DNA from: Planctomycetota bacterium
GTDB taxonomy: Bacteria; Planctomycetota; UBA1135; JACQFD01
Direction: 5' to 3'
NCBI GenBank assembly: GCA_016200225.1
Contig: JACQFD010000011.1
Coordinates: 100,074 to 164,073 of the forward strand
Length of the DNA: 64,000 nucleotides
Shown: piece after piece, positions 9,073 through 17,432 of the stretch
Position numbering within the stretch: position 1 is the first letter of the stretch
Layout of the letters: each line of letters begins with the position of its first letter
The notes under the pieces: model-generated
Databases searched by the model: none
What the model was told of the DNA's origin: nothing
Seen by the model: only the letters and a program-made list of their open reading frames with translations
Position numbers and translations under genes: made by a program

Positions 9073-9972
9073 ATGGCGCGCATGATTGGACCCAATATCG
9101 GCCGTGCCGCGGCGATTGCGTCATTCTGCGTTAGCGCGGCGTCCTGCGGCACTCGCGCGACAACCGCGTCCGCCGACGCGGGCGCGCGAGGCGGATATGT
9201 TAGAATTCAAAATGGCGCGGCGGCGCCGGAGAGTTATATCGATATAATTCCGGGGACGGCCGTGAAATTCGAGCTCATAGGCGCGCCCGGCGGCGAAATC
9301 GACCTCGCGAGCGCCGGAAAAGTAAGAATCGCGCCGTTTTGGATAGGTAAAGTCGAGGTTTCGTGGGATTTATTCGACATGTATGTTTACGGCCTCGAGC
9401 AGCAGAGCGGCGCGCCGCGCGAAAAAATCGACGGCGTGACGTATCCGTCGAAACCTTATATATCGATGGACCGAAGCTACGGACACACGGGCTACCCGGC
9501 GATCAGTATGTCGTTCAAGAATGCGCAGAATTTCTGCGCGTGGCTCTCGGCGAAGACGCATAAGAAATACCGTCTCCCCATCGAGGCGGAGTGGCGGTTC
9601 GCGTGCGCTGCGGGCGGCGCGGGCGAGATTCCAGAAAAAGAAATATTACAAAAACAGGCGTGGCTATATGACAATTCGGCGGGCACGACGCATCCGTCGG
9701 CTTCAAAAGCGCCGAACGCATTCGGTTTATTCGATATGATCGGCAACGCGAGCGAATGGGCCGTCGGCGCGGACGGCAAACCCGTCACACTCGGCGGCAC
9801 GTTTCAGGACAGCATGAAATCGATTGCAAAGAATCTGCGGACGCCGCCCTCCGACGCTTGGAACGCGAGCGATCCGCAGAGCCCGAAAAGCCAATGGTGG
9901 CTCGCCGACGGCGGATTTGTAGGATTCCGCGTCGTGCGCGACGCCGGTTCGCCGGCCGCGAAAGTAAAATAA
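9073..9972 (+). CDS. FGE-sulfatase/SUMF1-domain lipoprotein
   Basis: 299 residues with a lipoprotein-like leader ending SAASC (Cys25). The body matches the formylglycine-generating-enzyme fold: FWIGKVEVSWDLFDMYV, YPAISMSFKNAQNFCAWLS, YRLPIEAEWRFACAAGG, NAFGLFDMIGNASEWA, LGGTFQDS and the end GGFVGFRVVRD. The paired cysteines of true sulfatase-activating enzymes are not seen near the C-terminus, so this is more likely a substrate-binding or other FGE-like protein than a sulfatase activator. The ATG at 9073 was chosen because it opens the signal peptide; a GTG at 9007 lies inside the repeat array. Next gene starts 51 nt downstream and is probably co-transcribed. Confidence 0.8.
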   Translation: MARMIGPNIGRAAAIASFCVSAASCGTRATTASADAGARGGYVRIQNGAAAPESYIDIIPGTAVKFELIGAPGGEIDLASAGKVRIAPFWIGKVEVSWDLFDMYVYGLEQQSGAPREKIDGVTYPSKPYISMDRSYGHTGYPAISMSFKNAQNFCAWLSAKTHKKYRLPIEAEWRFACAAGGAGEIPEKEILQKQAWLYDNSAGTTHPSASKAPNAFGLFDMIGNASEWAVGADGKPVTLGGTFQDSMKSIAKNLRTPPSDAWNASDPQSPKSQWWLADGGFVGFRVVRDAGSPAAKVK

Positions 9973-10023
9973 TAATACAACCAAATGAACTATTCAGAAA
10001 CATAAACTATTCACACCAACTCC

Positions 10024-11352
10024 ATGAATATAAATAACGAATCTCCCCGCGGAATTCACATCAACAGACGCGACGTCATCGCGGCCGGCGCGGGTTTGGC
10101 CGCGACGGCGGCGCTCGGCGGCATCGGTTCCGGGGCGCATGTTCAGGGATCTGATATATTAAAAGTGGGCCTCGTCGGTTGCGGCGGACGCGGGACCGGC
10201 GCCGCGGGCCAGGCGCTCACGGCCGATCGCGGCGCGCGGTTGTATGCGATGGCCGACGTGTTTCCCGATCGCATCGAGGGGAGCTACAATGAATTGATCA
10301 AAAATGAGCATATTGCAGGTCAGCTCGACTGTCCGCCCGAGCGGCGGTTCACCGGCTTCGAAGGCTATAAAAAACTGATCGAGGTCTGCGATGTCGTATT
10401 ATTATGTTCGACGCCGCATTTTCGCCCGATCCATCTGCGCGCGGCGGTCGAGGCGGGCAAACAGATTTTTTGTGAAAAACCCTGCGCGGTCGACGCGCCG
10501 GGGATTCGCAGCGTTCTCGAATCGGCGGAAATCGCGCGAAAAAAGAAAATTAATTTAGTCTCGGGGTTCTGCTGGCGATATCACGAGCCGGATCGCGAAG
10601 TGTTCGGCCGGATTCACGACGGTCAGATCGGTAAAATCACCGCGCTGCACACGCGCTATCTGACCGGCGGACTCGGGCTGCGCGCCCGCCAGCCGGAGTG
10701 GAGCGATATGGAATATCAAATTCGGAATTGGTATTATTACACATGGCTTTCCGGCGATCACATCGTCGAACAGGCGGTTCATAGTATTAATAAAATCGCG
10801 TGGGCGATGAAAGACGTGATGCCGATCGCGGCGACGGCCGTCGGGGGCCGGCAAGTTCGGACCGGTCCCGAGTTCGGCCACGTTTTCGATCATTTCGGCG
10901 TCGTTTACGAATACGCCGACGGCGTGCGCGCGTTTCACGACTGCCGCCAGATCGAAGGCTGTTTTAATGATAATACGGATTTTGTCATCGGTACAAAAGG
11001 AACGGCATTTATCAATTCGTGGGGGCCCACGCTCGTCATCGAAGGCGAAAAGAAGTGGCATTGGGAAGCGGGCCGCGTCGACGACAAACCGGTGCCGGTC
11101 CGCGATATGTATCAAGTTGAGCACGACGAATTGTTTGCATCCATTCGTAAAGGGGGCGCGATGAACGACGGCGTCTGGCTCGCGAATAGTTGTATGATGG
11201 CGATTCTCGGGCGCATGGCGGCATACACGGGCAAGCGCATTACGTGGGAGCAGGCGATGAACTCGAAGGAGGATTTGTCTCCGCCGAAATATGAATTCGG
11301 GCCGCTGGCCGTTCCTTCCGTGGCTCTACCCGGCCGGACGCCGTTCGTTTAA
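10024..11352 (+). CDS. Tat-exported Gfo/Idh/MocA oxidoreductase
   Basis: 442 residues. Twin-arginine leader (RRDVIAAGAGLAATAALGG, from residue 15). The NAD(P)-binding Rossmann fold starts at VGLVGCGGRGTGA (48-60); the EKP motif is at 151-153; the catalytic His region is GDHIVEQAVHSINK (His253 likely). The Tat signal implies the cofactor is bound before export. Planctomycete relatives oxidise sugars or glycosides, often to 3-keto products. It heads a run of three Tat-signal genes (10024, 11364, 12345) with spacers of only 11 and 33 nt. The 12345 product is a close paralogue. No Shine-Dalgarno sequence is seen upstream; the leader is AT-rich. Confidence 0.9.
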   Translation: MNINNESPRGIHINRRDVIAAGAGLAATAALGGIGSGAHVQGSDILKVGLVGCGGRGTGAAGQALTADRGARLYAMADVFPDRIEGSYNELIKNEHIAGQLDCPPERRFTGFEGYKKLIEVCDVVLLCSTPHFRPIHLRAAVEAGKQIFCEKPCAVDAPGIRSVLESAEIARKKKINLVSGFCWRYHEPDREVFGRIHDGQIGKITALHTRYLTGGLGLRARQPEWSDMEYQIRNWYYYTWLSGDHIVEQAVHSINKIAWAMKDVMPIAATAVGGRQVRTGPEFGHVFDHFGVVYEYADGVRAFHDCRQIEGCFNDNTDFVIGTKGTAFINSWGPTLVIEGEKKWHWEAGRVDDKPVPVRDMYQVEHDELFASIRKGGAMNDGVWLANSCMMAILGRMAAYTGKRITWEQAMNSKEDLSPPKYEFGPLAVPSVALPGRTPFV

Positions 11353-11363
11353 TTTAATCATAC

Positions 11364-12311
11364 TTGAACGCGAAAACCAACATGCAACCAATCATCGACC
11401 GCCGCGGATTCATGACGATCGGCGCCGGAGCGCTCGTTGCCGGCGCGTATGCCGCGCGCGGACCCGCGGCATACGCTAACATTCCGGCGGCACGGCAGGG
11501 CGGAGCGCCGCGCAAAATGAAGAAAGCCGTGGGCATCGGCATGGTCGGCGACGGCGCGACGCTCGCAGACAAATTTAAATTATTAAAAGACCTCGGTTTC
11601 GACGGCGTCGAATTGAACCGGCCCGGCGAGCCCGCGATCGACGAAGTGATCAAAGCGCGCGACGCCGCGCAAATTACCATTGCAAATATTGTAGATTCGG
11701 TGCATTGGGGACAGACGCTCTCCGATCCCGACGCGGCCGTGCGCAAGAAGGGCCGCGAAGGCCTCGAAGCGGCGTTACGCGACGCGAAAGCACTCGGCTG
11801 CAAGACGGTGCTGCTCGTGCCGGCAGTCGTAAACGAAAAAGTCAGTTATGCCGATGCCTATGTTCGCTCGCAAACGGAAATTAAGAATGTCCTTCCGCTC
11901 GCGAAGGATCTCGGCGTTTATATTTGCATCGAGAACGTATGGAATCAGTTTTTATTAAGTCCGCTCGAGGCTGCGCGCTACATCGACGAACTCGAAAGCC
12001 CGTACGCGGGATTCCATTTCGACGTCGGCAATATTATTAATTACGGCTGGCCCGAACAGTGGATTCGCACGCTCGGTTCGCGCATTCATAATGTTCATAT
12101 TAAGGAATACAGCCGCAAGAAGCGCGACGCCGAGGGGCTTTGGAAAGGTTTCGACGTCGACCTCCTCGACGGCGACAACCGCTGGCCGGAAGTGATGAAA
12201 GCATTCCACGAAATCGGTTATGAAGGTTTCGGCGTCGCCGAAATCAACGGCGGAGACCGCGCGCGATTGAAAGTCGTGGCCGAAAAAATGGATAAGATTT
12301 TCAGTATGTAA
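11364..12311 (+). CDS. Tat-exported sugar phosphate isomerase/epimerase-like TIM barrel
   Basis: 315 residues. DRRGFMTIGAGALVAGAYAA near the N-terminus is a twin-arginine signal. The rest is an AP-endonuclease-2/xylose-isomerase-like TIM barrel: GFDGVELNRPG, ARDAAQITIANIV, LGCKTVLLVPAV, GVYICIENVWNQF, YAGFHFDVGNI (metal-binding His/Asp), IHNVHIKEYS and GFGVAEINGGDR. The conserved Glu, Asp, His and Glu positions of the metal site appear to be kept. Placed between two exported Gfo/Idh/MocA genes, it fits a role in isomerising or cleaving an oxidised sugar outside the cytoplasm. The start could also be the ATG at 11382 (MQPIIDRRGF), which trims six residues. Confidence 0.88.
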   Translation: MNAKTNMQPIIDRRGFMTIGAGALVAGAYAARGPAAYANIPAARQGGAPRKMKKAVGIGMVGDGATLADKFKLLKDLGFDGVELNRPGEPAIDEVIKARDAAQITIANIVDSVHWGQTLSDPDAAVRKKGREGLEAALRDAKALGCKTVLLVPAVVNEKVSYADAYVRSQTEIKNVLPLAKDLGVYICIENVWNQFLLSPLEAARYIDELESPYAGFHFDVGNIINYGWPEQWIRTLGSRIHNVHIKEYSRKKRDAEGLWKGFDVDLLDGDNRWPEVMKAFHEIGYEGFGVAEINGGDRARLKVVAEKMDKIFSM

Positions 12312-12344
12312 TGTTTAATTAATATATTAACGATCAAGCACAAC

Positions 12345-13616
12345 ATGCAACATTCCGACGTCGAAATCACCCGCCGCTCCTTTATACTCTCGACGCCCGT
12401 GGCCCTCGCCGCGGCCGGAAGTCTCGCCTCCGTCGCGCACGCGGCCGGACGCGCGGAACTCCGGGTCGGCGTGATCGGTTGCGGCGGTCGCGGCGGCGGC
12501 GCCGCGGTGGACGCGCTGCATGCGTCGCCCGACGTTCGAATTGTTGCATTGGCCGATCTGTTTCAAGACCGCCTCGACGAATGCCGTGCGAATTTACTAC
12601 AAACCGATCCGCAGCGCGCAAAAGTCGAAAATGACAAGTGTTTCACGGGATTCGATGCTTATGAAAAACTGCTCGCAACCGACGTCGATTATGTAATTTT
12701 GGCGACGGCGCCGCATTTCCGGCCGATCCATTTCGAGGCCGCGATCGCGAAAGGAAAGCATGTATTTATCGAAAAGCCCGTTGGCGTCGATCCGACCGGC
12801 ATCCGGCGAGTGCTCGCGGCCGCCGACGAAGCTAATAAAAAGAAATTGTGCGTCGTCGCGGGCACCCAGCGCAGGCACGAGAAATGTTATTTGGAAGCGA
12901 TGCAAAGAATCCGCGACGGCGCGATCGGCGACATCGTTTCGGCGCGTTGTTATTGGAACATGGGTACGCTTTGGGAGAAGGAGCGCAAACCGGAATGGAC
13001 CGACGTCGAGTGGCAGATCCGCAATTGGTTATATTTCACGTGGCTCTCGGGCGACCACATCGTCGAACAGCACGTTCATAATATTGATGTTATCAATTGG
13101 GCCATGGGCTCGACGCCGGTGAAGGCGATGGGCATGGGCGGCCGGCAGGTTCGCGTCGCGCCGCGTTTTGGTAATATATTCGATCACTTCGCGGTCGATT
13201 TTGAATATCAAGGCGGCGTGCCGTTAATGAGTATGTGCCGTCAGACGGACGGCTGCGCGGATCGCGTTTCCGAGGCGATTCACGGTACAAAGGGTATTTG
13301 TTATACGGCGTCCGGATTCGCGAGAATCGACGGAAAGAATCCGTGGGAATTCAAGGATACTAACAATCAGCCCTACGTTCAGGAGCACGTCGATTTGATC
13401 GCGGCGATCCGCTCCGGGAAACATGTAAACGAAGCCCACACCGTCGCCCGCTCGACGCTTTGCGCCATCATGGGACGCATGTCGGCCTACACCGGAAAGG
13501 AAATATCGTGGGATTTCGTTATGAATTCAAAACTGGATCTCGCGCCGGCGAAATATACATTCGGCGACATGAAGTCCCCGGACGTCGCCGTGCCGGGGCG
13601 CACGCCGTTGATTTAG
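12345..13616 (+). CDS. Tat-exported Gfo/Idh/MocA oxidoreductase, paralogue
   Basis: 423 residues, similar to the product at 10024 along its length. Leader TRRSFILSTPVALAAAGSLA carries the twin arginines. Rossmann motif VGVIGCGGRGGGAA, then FIEKPVGVDPTGIRR (EKP), GDHIVEQHVHNIDVINWAMG (catalytic His region) and MGGRQVRVAPRFGNIFDHF, which is nearly identical to the paralogue's GGRQVRTGPEFGHVFDHF. The shared C-terminal VPGRTPLI/LPGRTPFV ending suggests an in-operon duplication. The TAG stop at 13614 is the first three bases of a long palindrome, so transcription probably ends here. No Shine-Dalgarno sequence precedes the ATG. Confidence 0.9.
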   Translation: MQHSDVEITRRSFILSTPVALAAAGSLASVAHAAGRAELRVGVIGCGGRGGGAAVDALHASPDVRIVALADLFQDRLDECRANLLQTDPQRAKVENDKCFTGFDAYEKLLATDVDYVILATAPHFRPIHFEAAIAKGKHVFIEKPVGVDPTGIRRVLAAADEANKKKLCVVAGTQRRHEKCYLEAMQRIRDGAIGDIVSARCYWNMGTLWEKERKPEWTDVEWQIRNWLYFTWLSGDHIVEQHVHNIDVINWAMGSTPVKAMGMGGRQVRVAPRFGNIFDHFAVDFEYQGGVPLMSMCRQTDGCADRVSEAIHGTKGICYTASGFARIDGKNPWEFKDTNNQPYVQEHVDLIAAIRSGKHVNEAHTVARSTLCAIMGRMSAYTGKEISWDFVMNSKLDLAPAKYTFGDMKSPDVAVPGRTPLI

Positions 13617-13683
13617 AAGTGGTTTCATAAGTCTCTCGCGCTCGCGTATCGAGATACTTATGAAACCACTTCTAGCTATTTTT
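13614..13683 (+). terminator. Long palindrome and T-run between convergent genes
   Basis: Two perfect 19-nt arms: TAGAAGTGGTTTCATAAGT (13614-13632) and its reverse complement (13656-13674). After one mismatch an inner TCTCG/CGAGA stem closes an 11-nt loop. The plus strand continues with CTATTTTT, giving an intrinsic terminator for the sugar operon. The left arm begins with that operon's TAG stop codon. The minus-strand kinase gene ends at 13676, just outside the right arm; on that strand no T-run follows, so termination there is less certain. Confidence 0.85.
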
Positions 13684-14989
13684 CCGCGGCGGGCGACGGC
13701 AGGAATATTCGAAAAACGCTTCCCTGCGTTTTGTTATCAACGACTTCGATGCGGCCGCCGTTGCGTTCGATCGCCCGCTTCGCGATGGCAAGTCCGAGTC
13801 CGGCGCCGCCGCGCGCGCGCGAGCGGCCCGGATCGATTCGATAAAATCGATCGAAAATCTTCGTTCGATGTTCCGGAGGAATACCGGGGCCCGAATCGCT
13901 AATTTCAATGATATTCCAATCGGCGGAGACTCTCTTTACACATACGCCGATCGCCCCCGAGCGCGGAGAATATTGTATTGCATTGTCGAGAATGTTCGTC
14001 ACCGCCTGGCGAACGACCGTCGAATCGATCGTGGAATATATATTACTATCAATATCGAGCGAGATTTTTTGTTCTTTTTCTTCCGCGAGCACCCGAAGGC
14101 ATTCGACCACCGATTTTGCGAGTCCGCCGAGATCGGACAACTCGCGTTTTATTTGTAGTGCGCCGCCGTCGCCGCGCGTGAGTTCGAGCAGGCTCTCGAC
14201 GAGGCGCGAAAGGCGATTGACTTCCTCCAGCATGCTGCCGACCGCGTCGCGATAAAACGTCTCGTCATGACGGCTTTGCATCGCGACTTCGCCGACGCTG
14301 CGCATCGCGGTGAGCGGCGTTCGCAACTCATGCGACGCGTCCGCGGTGAATCTGCGAAGGCGCTCGAACGACTCGTCGAGTCTCTCGAGCGTTTCGTTAA
14401 TATTAATTGTTAATTTACCGAATTCGTCGTGCGGGTTCTCGACGGAAAGCCGCGCGGAAAGGCTCTCCGCCGAAATAGCCCGCACTTTCGCCGCGAGCGC
14501 GCCGAATGGAGCGAGCACGCGACCGGCGAGAAAATAACCCGCCGCGAGCGCGAGCGCCGCTCCGCAGATAGTTAATATAATAAATACCATCGCGAGAGTC
14601 GAAAGCGTCCGCCCGGTCGCCGTCGAATCGCGAGCGGCGGTTATTGTATAAGTCGGCCCCGCATCGTGCACGATTGCCGTTTGTGTAATATGCATTCCCG
14701 CTTCGACCGTCGACCACGCCGCCGTGCGGTGGAGGATTTTTCCGTCCTCCATGACTTCGAACAGCGGAATTGTACCATGGTTCTCGAGTTCGTCGACTTC
14801 GTTGGGCTCCGTGCGCACGACATGGACGACATTTTGCAGGTCGCGTTCGAGGTCCTGATACAATTGTCCAAGAATGCGGGCGCGGACGATATAATAATTA
14901 CCGATCGCGAATATTACCAAAATCGCGAACAGCGCGCATGCGTTCCAGAGCGTCAGACGCCACCGGATACTACGAATAAATCCGCTCAT
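13676..14989 (-). CDS. Two-component sensor histidine kinase
   Basis: 437 residues. Two membrane helices (about 12-33 and 130-155) bracket a periplasmic sensor of about 100 residues. A HAMP linker follows, then the phosphoacceptor H-box ADASHELRTPLTAM (His about 222), N-box NILDNAIQYSPRSG, G1 DSGPGIPPEH and G2 GAGLGLAIAKRAIE, so the catalytic core is complete. The start overlaps the end of the response-regulator gene by 4 nt (ATGA), showing translational coupling. The architecture resembles the metal-responsive CusS/CopS type, but the sensor region does not reveal a ligand. Its neighbours across the promoter region are an exported lipoprotein and the SOD-like/chromate-transporter operon. Confidence 0.92.
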   Translation of the reverse strand: MSGFIRSIRWRLTLWNACALFAILVIFAIGNYYIVRARILGQLYQDLERDLQNVVHVVRTEPNEVDELENHGTIPLFEVMEDGKILHRTAAWSTVEAGMHITQTAIVHDAGPTYTITAARDSTATGRTLSTLAMVFIILTICGAALALAAGYFLAGRVLAPFGALAAKVRAISAESLSARLSVENPHDEFGKLTININETLERLDESFERLRRFTADASHELRTPLTAMRSVGEVAMQSRHDETFYRDAVGSMLEEVNRLSRLVESLLELTRGDGGALQIKRELSDLGGLAKSVVECLRVLAEEKEQKISLDIDSNIYSTIDSTVVRQAVTNILDNAIQYSPRSGAIGVCVKRVSADWNIIEISDSGPGIPPEHRTKIFDRFYRIDPGRSRARGGAGLGLAIAKRAIERNGGRIEVVDNKTQGSVFRIFLPSPAAEK

Positions 14990-15669
14990 GATTCGTCGGA
15001 AGCCGCCTGAAAACCGACGCCGCGAATCGTATGTATAAGTTTCCGATCGAACGGTTCGTCGATTTTTCTTCGCAATCGCGCCATCGTCACGTCGATGACA
15101 TTGTCGAGCGGAGTCGCGAGCGTGGAACTGTGCCAGACTTCGCGGGCCAGCATTTCCCTGGAAACGGCGTGCCCCGCGTGCCGCAATAAGTAGTCTAATA
15201 ATTCGTATTCCTTCGCCGTGAGTTCGATCGATTTGTCGCCGCGCGCGACGCGCCGCGTGACGAGATCCATTTCGAGATCGGCGAGTTTTAATCGTAGGAT
15301 TTGATCCGCGCGGCCCCGGCGCAAAAGAGCGCGAATGCGAGCTAACAATTCGGGAAACGCGAATGGTTTTATAAGATAATCGTCCGCGCCGCTGTCGAGT
15401 CCGGCGACGCGGTCCTCGACCGTGTCGCGGGCGGTCAACAGGAGGACGGGCGTTTCCAAATGTTGTTTTCTGAGCGCGCGAAGAACCTCCAGTCCGTCGC
15501 GCCGCGGAAGCATCACGTCGAGAATGATGAGATCGAAGACTTCACTGTTCACGAGGAAAAATCCGTCCTCGCCCGTCAGCGCCGTGCGAACTTCATAGTG
15601 CCGCTCCTCGAGTCCGGCGCGCAGCGCGTCCGCGAGTTTTTGTTCATCTTCGACGACGAGAATTCGCAC
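14986..15669 (-). CDS. OmpR/PhoB-family response regulator
   Basis: 227 residues. N-terminal receiver domain with VVEDE acidic pocket, phosphoacceptor Asp in LIILDVMLPRRDG (about Asp51), Thr in LLTARD and Lys in DDYLIKPFAFPELLARIRAL. The C-terminal winged helix (about 128-222) contains LTAKEYELLDYLLRHAG and VIDVTMARLRRKID, the recognition and wing elements of the OmpR class. It is upstream of and overlaps its cognate kinase gene. The 149-nt gap to the divergent lipoprotein gene at 15819 probably holds promoters for both directions. Resembles CusR-type regulators in length and order. Confidence 0.93.
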   Translation of the reverse strand: MRILVVEDEQKLADALRAGLEERHYEVRTALTGEDGFFLVNSEVFDLIILDVMLPRRDGLEVLRALRKQHLETPVLLLTARDTVEDRVAGLDSGADDYLIKPFAFPELLARIRALLRRGRADQILRLKLADLEMDLVTRRVARGDKSIELTAKEYELLDYLLRHAGHAVSREMLAREVWHSSTLATPLDNVIDVTMARLRRKIDEPFDRKLIHTIRGVGFQAASDES

Positions 15670-15818
15670 GTCTCAACACTAACGGATTTTCCGGCCGATG
15701 CACGCGCCTTACAGCGAATTAAGGAAGATTTAAGTGACGCGATCGAGCCGCGCGGTCTATAAGCGATCGACATAAACGATCCGGATTCACCGGATAATAT
15801 AAAAAGGACGAAAGAACA

Positions 15819-16685
15819 ATGATTAACATGATTCACGCAATTCGAACGCTCATTATAACGATCGCGTCCGTCCTTTCCTTGTTCTTGTTTTCTTCGTGCT
15901 CTTCCAAGGACGGAACGCCCGGAAAACCACGAACGAAAGTCGCTTCGGAAGGTGTTGAAAATAGCGCAAACGACGGCGATGATGATGAAGGGGACGAGGA
16001 CGGCGACGAGGCGCCGGCGAAAAAAGTTAATTTAAAGTCCGGCGACGCTTCGAAAATGGATCTCATGAACGAATATCAATTTGTGAATATAGATAAATTT
16101 AATTTTGACACGGATGAAGCGGGCGGGGCCCCCGCGGGCTGGGCCGTTGCCGAAACCGGCGGAAGAGGAATTCCAGCTACATGGAAAGTCGAGAAACGCA
16201 CGGATGCGTCGAGCGGAGATCGGGTACTGCGAATCGTTGAAACTAGAAACAGCGGCTCGACGTTTAATTTACTTATCCGCGACAAGGACTATGGCGCGGA
16301 CCTCGCCGTGCGCGCGATGGTGCACGCGGAGTCCGGCGTCGAGGACCAGGGCGGCGGTCTCGTCTGGCGCCTGCGGGATTCGAATAATTACTATGTCGCG
16401 CGCTGGAATCCGCTCGAAAACAATCTTCGCGTCTACAAGGTCGAAGGCGGGAAGCGTACGATGTTCAAGTCGGTCGACGTTGCGGCCGACGCATCGAAAT
16501 GGCACGCGATCGAGGCGATCATGCGCGGATCGAATATAACCATTCGATTCGATAATAAAACTCTCATGGCGTGCGGCGACTCCACGTTTCCAAGCGGCGG
16601 CAAAATCGGATTCTGGACGAAGGCCGATGCGGCCACGTCCTTCGACAGTCTCGAATTGGACGCCGTGCTTCCCGTGAAGAAATAA
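15819..16685 (+). CDS. Exported lipoprotein with acidic linker and LamG/DUF1080-like sandwich
   Basis: 288 residues. Lipoprotein signal (SLFLFSSC). The mature protein has an unstructured acidic stretch (about 48-66, DDGDD/EGDE/DGDE-like), then a beta sandwich: NFDTDEAGGAPAGWA, VLRIVETRNSGSTFNLLI, GGGLVWRLRDSNNYYVARW, NNLRVYKVEGGKRTMF, GSNITIRFDN and GGKIGFWTKADAATSFDSLE. This is the concanavalin-like fold used by DUF1080 and related sugar-binding proteins. No catalytic residues can be pointed out. A purine-rich AGGACGAAAG lies just upstream of the ATG. It is divergent from the two-component operon and 24 nt upstream of the SOD-like gene. Confidence 0.75.
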   Translation: MINMIHAIRTLIITIASVLSLFLFSSCSSKDGTPGKPRTKVASEGVENSANDGDDDEGDEDGDEAPAKKVNLKSGDASKMDLMNEYQFVNIDKFNFDTDEAGGAPAGWAVAETGGRGIPATWKVEKRTDASSGDRVLRIVETRNSGSTFNLLIRDKDYGADLAVRAMVHAESGVEDQGGGLVWRLRDSNNYYVARWNPLENNLRVYKVEGGKRTMFKSVDVAADASKWHAIEAIMRGSNITIRFDNKTLMACGDSTFPSGGKIGFWTKADAATSFDSLELDAVLPVKK

Positions 16686-16709
16686 ACTAAACTAATAATA
16701 ATAATCCAA

Positions 16710-17432
16710 ATGAAACCACCTGATCTCGGCCGCCGCGAATTCGTCGCGGGCGCCGTCGGACTCGGCATTGCGCCTTTTGTAATGAACATGAAAAATCCAA
16801 GTTTACAAGACGGCGTAGGTTTCGCTTTTCGAAAGCCGAAGCCGCTTGGATACGAGGAAATTCCGGGATTCCTGTCCAAAGCGCAGCTCGCGGCGCACCA
16901 TACGGCTCATTACGGAGGCGCGCTCAAGAGTTTAGTACAAATCGAGCAGGAACTCGAATCCGCAAATCGCAAGGCGGCGAATGCAAATTATTCACAATAC
17001 CGCGCGTTGCGGCGCGAGCAATCGTTAACAATGAACTCGGTGTTCCTGCACGAAATCTACTTCGACGGAATGACTCCAAAACCCGCGGACGCGCCGGAGC
17101 GTATTCGTAAGGTTCTCGTCGATCGGTTCGGCACGTTCGAGCGCTGGATCGAGGATTTTACGGCGTGCGCCGCCGCCGCGCGCGGCTGGGCGATTCTCGG
17201 CATGAGCGCGGGCGACGGCAAATTATATAATATCGTCGAGGACTCGCATGACGCGGGCCTGCCGTGGGCGACGCTTCCGCTCGTCGTATGCGATGTGTAT
17301 GAACATGCGTATTATATAGATTACCAATCGAAAAAGGCGTCGTACGTCGACGGTTTCGTTAAACATATACACTGGACCGAAATCGACGCGCGATCCGGCC
17401 GCTCCGAGCTGGCCGTCCGCGCCTGGCGATGA
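16710..17432 (+). CDS. Exported Fe/Mn superoxide-dismutase-fold protein
   Basis: 240 residues. GRREFVAGAVGLGIAPFV is a twin-arginine-type leader. The SOD fold follows: metal ligands map to His63 (LAAHHTAHYGG), His114 (FLHEIYFDG), Asp195 and His199 (CDVYEHAYYIDY). Oddities: by alignment to known SODs the gateway Tyr34 position is Ala71, and neither the Mn-type Gln (the usual GSGW region reads ARGWAILG) nor the Fe-type Gln (Ser110) is seen. The protein may bind a metal but have altered or no dismutase activity. Its last 4 nt overlap the chromate transporter start (ATGA), so the two are translationally coupled. Confidence 0.85.
   Translation: MKPPDLGRREFVAGAVGLGIAPFVMNMKNPSLQDGVGFAFRKPKPLGYEEIPGFLSKAQLAAHHTAHYGGALKSLVQIEQELESANRKAANANYSQYRALRREQSLTMNSVFLHEIYFDGMTPKPADAPERIRKVLVDRFGTFERWIEDFTACAAAARGWAILGMSAGDGKLYNIVEDSHDAGLPWATLPLVVCDVYEHAYYIDYQSKKASYVDGFVKHIHWTEIDARSGRSELAVRAWR

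Noticed and set aside
8924..9124. Extended N-terminus for the second DUF1080 protein
   Set aside because: The extension is made of the 20-bp repeat array and would bury the lipoprotein signal.
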